From JAPXSY01 sp034003585 (GTDB taxonomy: Bacteria; Verrucomicrobiota; Kiritimatiellia; RFP12; UBA1067): 11,349 nucleotides of DNA. Position numbers and translations under genes: made by a program. Every line of letters starts with the position of its first letter. The first letter of the stretch is position 1. The notes under the pieces were generated by a model that had not been told where the DNA came from, did not search any database, and saw only the letters and a list, made by a program, of their open reading frames with translations. The stretch spans positions 1-11,349 of the forward strand of contig JAVEYH010000116.1 in the NCBI GenBank assembly GCA_034003585.1, in the 5' to 3' direction. Of this stretch, positions 7,309 to 11,349 are shown in pieces.

Positions 7309-7718
7309 AAGAGATGCGCTTTCCTGCCAAAACCGAAAACCTGCCGGAGGTGATCGGCTTTGTCACGGCGGAGTTGGAGTCCGCCTCCTGTCCCGGTAAG
7401 GCGCGGATGCAGATTGAGCTGGCGGTGGAGGAGATCTTCGTCAACATCGCCAACTACGCATACCGCCCGGAGGTGGGCGAGGCCACGGTCCGCTGCGCGG
7501 TGGACAACGATCCGCTGCAGGTGGTGATTCAGTTTCTGGATCAGGGAAAGCCCTACAACCCCCTGGCGAAGAAAGACGCGGACACCTCGCTGCCGGCCGC
7601 GGAGCGCGAAATCGGCGGGCTGGGCATCCTGCTTGTCAAGAAAAGCATGGACAGCATCGACTACGAGTACCGGGACGGCAAGAATATCCTCACGATCCGG
7701 AAAAAAACGGGCGGATGA
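7305..7718 (+). CDS. RsbW/SpoIIAB-like HATPase serine kinase (anti-sigma-factor family)
   Basis: This 137-residue protein is a stand-alone HATPase_c_2 domain, the usual length for RsbW/SpoIIAB/BtrW-type kinases. All nucleotide-binding boxes are present: N-box VEEIFVN (E42, E43, N47), G1 LDQGKPYNP (D79, G81, N85) and G2 IGGLGILLVKK (103-113). It should bind ATP and phosphorylate the STAS protein, probably at S54. ATG 7305 overlaps the phosphatase stop as ATGA, with GGGAGG about 8 nt upstream, so phosphatase and kinase are translationally coupled. No sigma factor follows, unlike classical rsb operons. The other candidate partner in the block is the HATPase-like tail of the ABC ATPase. A distant sigma factor could still be a target; the sequence does not exclude it. 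Confidence 0.93.
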   Translation: MKEMRFPAKTENLPEVIGFVTAELESASCPGKARMQIELAVEEIFVNIANYAYRPEVGEATVRCAVDNDPLQVVIQFLDQGKPYNPLAKKDADTSLPAAEREIGGLGILLVKKSMDSIDYEYRDGKNILTIRKKTGG

Positions 7719-7760
7719 GCGGCATGCGAATCGGACAGCGGACAACGGAAGGGGGGAAAG

Positions 7761-9812
7761 ATGGGACGTTTCGGGGTCGGACGGGTGTTCGCGCTCGCGG
7801 CATGGGCGGCGTGCGCGAAGGATGACCGGTTGTGCGCACCGGTGCTCGGCGATGCGGCGTTCGCCGCGTACGACACGGTCTACGAGGAAATCCGGCGCGC
7901 GGACCTGGCTGCGGATCAAGGCTTCGTGGCCTGTGACTCCCACGAGACGTTCGCGCAAAGGCAGGCGGAGGTCCGGCGCAAGTGGTTCGACGCGCTCGGA
8001 GGCTTTCCCGGACGGACTCCGCTGAAACCCGCGGCCGGAGAGACGATCCGGCGCGACGGCCACACCGTGACCAAAATCCGATTCGAGAGTCAGCCGGGCC
8101 TGTTCGTCACGGCGCTGCTGTACCGGCCCGCGGACCCGGCCGTCAAGCCCCCCTATCCGGCCCTGCTGATCCCGTGCGGGCATTCCGCCAACGGGAAGGC
8201 CTATCCCGCCTATCAGCGCGCCGCCTTGCTCGCGGCGCGGGCCGGATTCGTGGCGCTGTGCTACGACCCGATCGATCAGGGAGAACGCATCCAACTCTCC
8301 GGCCCCGACGCGCCGGTGAGCGTGGACGCGCACAACCGGGCCGGAGTCCGCGCCGTGCTGCTCGGCTGGAACCTGGCCCGGTTCCGGATCTGGGACGGCA
8401 TCCGGGCGATCGATTACCTGACCTCCCTGCCGGAGGTCGACCCCGGGCGGATCGGGGTGCTGGGCAATTCCGGCGGGGGCACGCTCACCTCCTACATCAT
8501 GAATGCCGACGAACGGGTGAAGACCGCCGCGCCCGCCTGTTACATCACGGCGCTGCGCGATCTCTGCGCCCGGAGCGGCCCGCATGATGCCGAGCAGAAC
8601 ACCTTCGGGCAATTGGCTTTCGGACTCAACCACGCGGCGTTGCTGGTGCTGCGCGCCCCGCATCTCTCCGTCTGCGTCAATGCCGCGCATGACGACTTCT
8701 TCCCGATTGGCGGCACGCGCGCCTCGGTCGAGACCGCGTGCCGGGCATACGGGCGCCTGGGTCACACCGCGATCCCGATTTCCGCGCCGAAGGCCGATAC
8801 GCCGCTGGCGCTGATCGATGTGCCGGGCCCCCACGGCTGGAAAGAGGGAATGATGCGGGGTTCGCTCCAGTGGATGCGCGCGAAACTGGCCGGCGACAAG
8901 ACGGCCCTGCCCTATGACATCGGGCTCCTGCGGACCCTCAGCGAGACCCCGGACAGCAGCCGGCTCGATTACGGTCTGCCGGAAAAGGAGACGTGGGTGA
9001 CCCCAACCGGAGCGGTGCGCGACCTGCCGGGCAACCGCACGGTCTACGCTCTGCTGCGTGATGAGCTGGAGCGCCTCGACGCCCTGCGCAAGCCCGAATC
9101 CCGCACGGACCTGCGCGCGAAGGTCTCTGCCGCATTGAATCTCGACCGGGTTCCGGTCACGGACCCGGCCGTGTCCGTCATAACCGAAACCGCCCACGAT
9201 GACCATACCGAGACCCGTTTGGCCGTGCGCGTGACAACGGGTTTCGCGGTCAGTCACACCGTGCCCGCCATCCTGTTCCGGCCGCGCACGGTCCGGGCCT
9301 CCCCGGTCCTGATCGTCACGGACGAGGGCCGCGCCGGCGCGGCCGTGCCGATGCGGCGCTATCTGGACGAGGGCGCGCCGGTTATGGTCGCGGATCTGTT
9401 CGGGACGGGGGAGACCGGAGGGCTCAAGGCCGGTCACTACAACTTCGGCGGCACCAACACAAATGAGAGCGTGGCCATGATGCTCTATCTGCTCGGGCGT
9501 TCGGCGGTCGAATTCCGCGTGCGCGAGCTGCTGGCCTGCGCCGGCGAACTGTCGCGCCGCTGCGGCGGGAACCCGGTGCGGGCGCATGCGTGCGGCACCA
9601 TGGTGATCCCCGCCTGCCATGCCGCGGTGATCGCCGACGATTGTTTTACGGGGGTGACCGGTGAAGCCGAGCCGCTCTCCTGGCGCGAGGCGGTCCGGAC
9701 GACCGGCCCGTATCCGTTTTCCAACTGCGTTCAGGGCGGGTTGCGGCAGTATGACTGGACCGACCTCTATGCCCTGGTTTGCACGCGCGCGCGCGCAACC
9801 AAGGCCAAATAG
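7761..9812 (+). CDS. Exported two-domain alpha/beta hydrolase (acetylxylan-esterase/Abhydrolase-like)
   Basis: This 683-residue protein probably hydrolyses esters, perhaps on plant or host glycans, outside the cytoplasm. A short signal peptide is likely (hydrophobic VFALAAWAA, possible cleavage after ACA at residue 19). The first domain (about 80-390) is an alpha/beta hydrolase. It has PALLIPCGHS as the oxyanion strand, nucleophile elbow GNSGGG with S237, a probable acid in HDDFF (D311/D312), and catalytic His in GPHGW (H358). The second part (about 450-683) repeats the fold outline (PAILFRPR, PVLIVTDEG, GAPVMVADLFGTGET), but its nucleophile position reads HACGTM with C611, so it looks inactive. 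A GGAAGGGGGG box at 7747-7756 precedes ATG 7761. The gene follows the kinase gene after 42 bp and may or may not be co-transcribed with it. The fold is clear; the substrate is not. Confidence 0.85.
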   Translation: MGRFGVGRVFALAAWAACAKDDRLCAPVLGDAAFAAYDTVYEEIRRADLAADQGFVACDSHETFAQRQAEVRRKWFDALGGFPGRTPLKPAAGETIRRDGHTVTKIRFESQPGLFVTALLYRPADPAVKPPYPALLIPCGHSANGKAYPAYQRAALLAARAGFVALCYDPIDQGERIQLSGPDAPVSVDAHNRAGVRAVLLGWNLARFRIWDGIRAIDYLTSLPEVDPGRIGVLGNSGGGTLTSYIMNADERVKTAAPACYITALRDLCARSGPHDAEQNTFGQLAFGLNHAALLVLRAPHLSVCVNAAHDDFFPIGGTRASVETACRAYGRLGHTAIPISAPKADTPLALIDVPGPHGWKEGMMRGSLQWMRAKLAGDKTALPYDIGLLRTLSETPDSSRLDYGLPEKETWVTPTGAVRDLPGNRTVYALLRDELERLDALRKPESRTDLRAKVSAALNLDRVPVTDPAVSVITETAHDDHTETRLAVRVTTGFAVSHTVPAILFRPRTVRASPVLIVTDEGRAGAAVPMRRYLDEGAPVMVADLFGTGETGGLKAGHYNFGGTNTNESVAMMLYLLGRSAVEFRVRELLACAGELSRRCGGNPVRAHACGTMVIPACHAAVIADDCFTGVTGEAEPLSWREAVRTTGPYPFSNCVQGGLRQYDWTDLYALVCTRARATKAK

Positions 9813-9843
9813 CGCGCGAGCCCTCCGGCGGGAAAGGCACGGT

Positions 9844-10605
9844 ATGGAACGGCTGATCGGCAAAATCAGGACGGCCCGCTGCGCCGCGGTCTTCACGGGC
9901 GCGGGGATCTCGACCCTGTGCGGCATTCCGGATTTTCGCGGGCCGCAGGGACTCTACCGGCAACCGGACGCGGAACGGATCTTCGACATCGGGTGGTTCC
10001 GGCGCGATCCGGCGGTCTACTACCGGGGCTGCGCGGATCTGGTGTACGGCTTGCGGCGGTTCCAGCCCGGCCCGGTGCATGAGGCGGTCGCGCGTCTCGA
10101 ACAGGCGGGGATCGTCCGGGGCGTCATCACGCAGAATATCGACATGCTGCACCAGAAGGCGGGTTCGCAAACCGTCTACGAAGTCCACGGCTCGCCGCTT
10201 TGGCACCACTGCCCCGGCTGCGGACGGGAAAAACGGTTCGAGGAGATCTGCGCGATGCTGGAAATCACCGCCGTGCCGCGCTGCGAGATGTGCGGCGGGG
10301 CGTACAAACCGGACATCACCTTCTTCGGCGAGAGTCTGCCGGAAGAGGCGTTCAACGGGGCCGCGGCGCTGGCGGAGCAGGCCGACCTGATACTGGCGCT
10401 CGGCTCTTCGCTCTCGGTCCAGCCCGCCGCCTCTCTGCCGCAAATGACCCTCCGCGCGGGCGGCGAGCTGGTGATCGTCAACGCCCAGCCCACCCCCCTC
10501 GACCGGTTCGCGGCGCTGCGCTACCCCGATCTCGCGTCCTTTGCCGAAACGGTGATCCGCTGGCTGGAAGGGGAGGGCCGTTTACGGTCCGGGGAGAGGT
10601 CATGA
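9844..10605 (+). CDS. Sir2-family NAD-dependent deacylase, class-U-like
   Basis: This 253-residue sirtuin removes acyl groups from lysines using NAD+, releasing nicotinamide and O-acyl-ADP-ribose; it acts in the cytoplasm. It shows the full motif set: GAGIST (19-24) and GIPDFRG (27-33) for NAD, TQNID (96-100), catalytic H115 in VHGS, a four-Cys zinc site (C123/C126 and C147/C150), PDITFFGESLP, and GSSLSVQPAA. The overall pattern closely resembles the Thermotoga Sir2 (class U) as I recall it, including a nearly equal length. One small difference is C26 where Ser is usual before GIPDFRG. GGAAAGG at 9831-9837 precedes ATG 9844, and the protein family begins there; the upstream extension of this frame overlaps the hydrolase gene. 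The stop overlaps the next gene by ATGA, so the two proteins are probably made together. The target protein is unknown. Confidence 0.95.
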   Translation: MERLIGKIRTARCAAVFTGAGISTLCGIPDFRGPQGLYRQPDAERIFDIGWFRRDPAVYYRGCADLVYGLRRFQPGPVHEAVARLEQAGIVRGVITQNIDMLHQKAGSQTVYEVHGSPLWHHCPGCGREKRFEEICAMLEITAVPRCEMCGGAYKPDITFFGESLPEEAFNGAAALAEQADLILALGSSLSVQPAASLPQMTLRAGGELVIVNAQPTPLDRFAALRYPDLASFAETVIRWLEGEGRLRSGERS

Positions 10606-11093
10606 ACGAAGAATCCGGCGCATCGTTACCGTTGTCCCCCGAGACGCTGGAAATGTTGCGTGCGTATCTGGCGCGTCCGCGGAACGCCGGAAGCGAATCC
10701 GCCGGGGAGGTCCGGGATCCGCCCGCGGAGCTCAGCGCGTACCTCGCGCGGGCCGGACAGCCTTTCTCGCGGCTCCTGCTGGAACGGATCCGGGAGAGCG
10801 GCGAGAGCGAGGTGGCCGTCTACAAGCGCGCGGGGGTTGACCGCAAGCTCTTCTCCAAGATCCGCGGCGATCCGCACCGCCAACCCAAGAAAAGCACGGT
10901 CATCGCGTTCGCGCTGGCGCTGCGGCTCTCGGTGGAGGAGACGCGCGATCTGCTGGCGAGCGCGGGGTACGCGTTCTCCGACAGCGCGACCTTCGATCTG
11001 ATCATCCGCTTTTTCATCGAGCGCGGCGAGTACGACCGGTTCCGGATCAACGACGCGCTGTACGCCTTCAAACAACCGATCCTCGCCGTGTGA
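10602..11093 (+). CDS. Small helix-turn-helix-like protein paired with the sirtuin
   Basis: This 163-residue protein has a variable, Pro/Gly-rich N-terminal part (about 1-45) and a helical C-terminal domain (about 46-163). The C-terminal domain has the hallmark VYKRAGVDRKLFSKIR, then STVIAFALALRLSVEETRDLLASAGYAFSDSATFDLIIRFFIERGEYDRFRINDALYAF. From memory, this domain occurs as a stand-alone protein or as the tail of macrodomain (ADP-ribose-binding) proteins in gut Firmicutes. Its pattern suggests an XRE-like DNA-binding fold, but I know of no proven function. ATG 10602 overlaps the sirtuin stop as ATGA, with GGGGAGAGG upstream. An NAD/ADP-ribose-linked role is inferred from the sirtuin partner. 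It could instead bind a protein. It is the last gene before a non-coding stretch with palindromes, which it might recognise. Confidence 0.8.
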   Translation: MNEESGASLPLSPETLEMLRAYLARPRNAGSESAGEVRDPPAELSAYLARAGQPFSRLLLERIRESGESEVAVYKRAGVDRKLFSKIRGDPHRQPKKSTVIAFALALRLSVEETRDLLASAGYAFSDSATFDLIIRFFIERGEYDRFRINDALYAFKQPILAV

Positions 11094-11108
11094 TCCCAAG
11101 GCGTGAAA

Positions 11109-11127
11109 TGTCGCCCGGCGGGCGACA
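11109..11127 (+). terminator. Perfect 8-bp GC-rich hairpin after the sirtuin operon, possible terminator
   Basis: TGTCGCCC (11109-11116) and GGGCGACA (11120-11127) are exact reverse complements around a 3-nt loop GGC. The hairpin lies 15 nt after the stop of the preceding gene, where a terminator would be expected. No T-tract follows (the next bases are CGGCGGGCC), so it is not a classical intrinsic terminator. It could act as a 3'-end stabiliser or a weak terminator. Confidence 0.45.
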
Positions 11128-11161
11128 CGGCGGGCCTTCGCGTGTGGTACGGTGACGCTGT

Positions 11162-11191
11162 TTTCACGAGGGGTTCGTGAAACGCGTTTCA
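11162..11191. promoter_or_regulatory. Two overlapping palindromes, candidate operator
   Basis: TTTCACGA (11162-11169) and TCGTGAAA (11175-11182) form an 8-bp inverted repeat around GGGGT. The right arm runs into TGAAACGCGTTTCA (11178-11191), a perfect 14-bp palindrome. The pair lies 24 nt upstream of the start at 11215, a typical place for a repressor or activator site or a leader hairpin. I could not assign -35/-10 boxes with confidence. The binding protein is unknown. Confidence 0.45.
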
Positions 11192-11203
11192 TCCGAACAC
11201 ACG

Positions 11204-11209
11204 AGGAGG
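11204..11209 (+). promoter_or_regulatory. Strong ribosome binding site of the last gene
   Basis: AGGAGG ends 5 nt before ATG 11215 and fixes that ATG as the start of the partial gene at the window edge. Confidence 0.75.
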
Positions 11210-11214
11210 CCCAT

Positions 11215-11349
11215 ATGTTTGACGAGACCGGCACACCCGAGACGGCGCCGCGTTCCGACGGCGGCGAGACACCGATCCGCGGATTCCGTCCGCGGCTGAC
11301 CTTTTACCACGCCAACGCGAAAGGCAGCGGCAGCGCCGCGCGGTTCGAG
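11215..11349 (+). CDS. Hypothetical protein, N-terminal 45 residues (3' end outside window)
   Basis: The frame opens at ATG 11215 behind a perfect AGGAGG and stays open to the window end. The visible part starts with a flexible acidic/Pro stretch (MFDETGTPETAP), then GFRPRLTFYHANAKGSGSAARFE, which looks like the first strand and glycine loop of a small folded domain. There is no signal peptide. I do not recognise the family. Its 121-bp upstream region carries palindromes, so it probably has its own regulated promoter rather than being part of the sirtuin operon. The strong ribosome binding site is the main evidence that it is a real gene. Confidence 0.65.
   Translation, partial: MFDETGTPETAPRSDGGETPIRGFRPRLTFYHANAKGSGSAARFE

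Noticed and set aside
9781..9796. Alternating GC tract (possible Z-DNA or a hairpin terminator)
   Set aside because: It is short, lies within the last codons of the hydrolase gene (T-R-A-R-A), and has no T-tract; the GC-rich composition is enough to explain it.
9661..9843. Longer N-terminus for the sirtuin
   Set aside because: It lies inside the hydrolase gene, and sirtuin homology begins right after ATG 9844.
7041..9926. 961-codon open frame on the minus strand
   Set aside because: It spans the opposite strand of the phosphatase end, the kinase and the hydrolase genes, and its translation is low-complexity Arg-rich with no recognisable domain.

Overview
The window is GC-rich, densely coded, and every supported gene lies on the + strand. 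I see no rRNA, tRNA, CRISPR array or insertion sequence. The gene set (a PHP-type hydrolase, a large exported two-domain esterase, a multi-SBP amino-acid ABC transporter, a SpoIIE/STAS/HATPase partner switch, and a class-U-like sirtuin) would suit an anaerobic member of the PVC group such as Verrucomicrobiota, Kiritimatiellota or Lentisphaerota. No marker gene proves this, so the taxonomy is a guess from general character.

Layout: 1-888 is the 3' part of a PHP-domain metallohydrolase gene. 944-7718 is a tight five-gene block. It begins with a 1020-residue fusion of tandem amino-acid-binding (SBP_bac_3) domains to a GlnP/HisM-type permease. An overlapping ABC ATPase follows, carrying an extra C-terminal HATPase (anti-sigma kinase-like) domain. 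The block then continues with a STAS anti-anti-sigma-like protein, a membrane SpoIIE/PP2C phosphatase with a large extracytoplasmic sensor, and an overlapping RsbW/SpoIIAB-like HATPase kinase. 7761-9812 encodes an exported alpha/beta hydrolase with a catalytic first domain and a degenerate second one. 9844-11093 is an overlapping pair: a Sir2 deacylase and a small DNA-binding-like protein. 11094-11214 is a non-coding stretch with a perfect hairpin and nested palindromes. It leads into a new reading frame, preceded by a strong ribosome binding site, that runs off the end at 11349.

The most interesting part is 944-7718. The three classical parts of a partner switch (phosphatase, STAS protein, kinase) normally control a sigma factor, but no sigma factor is seen here. 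Instead the ABC ATPase has its own HATPase-like tail, in which the N-box is kept while the adenine-contacting Asp and the glycine-rich lid are lost. The simplest hypothesis is that this tail is a docking site for the STAS protein. The phosphorylation state of STAS, set by the membrane SpoIIE sensor and the separate kinase, would then gate amino-acid uptake. The transporter is odd in a second way: its binding-domain array is out of phase (lobe 2, two complete domains, lobe 1). The first and last halves could therefore complement each other as a third binding protein.
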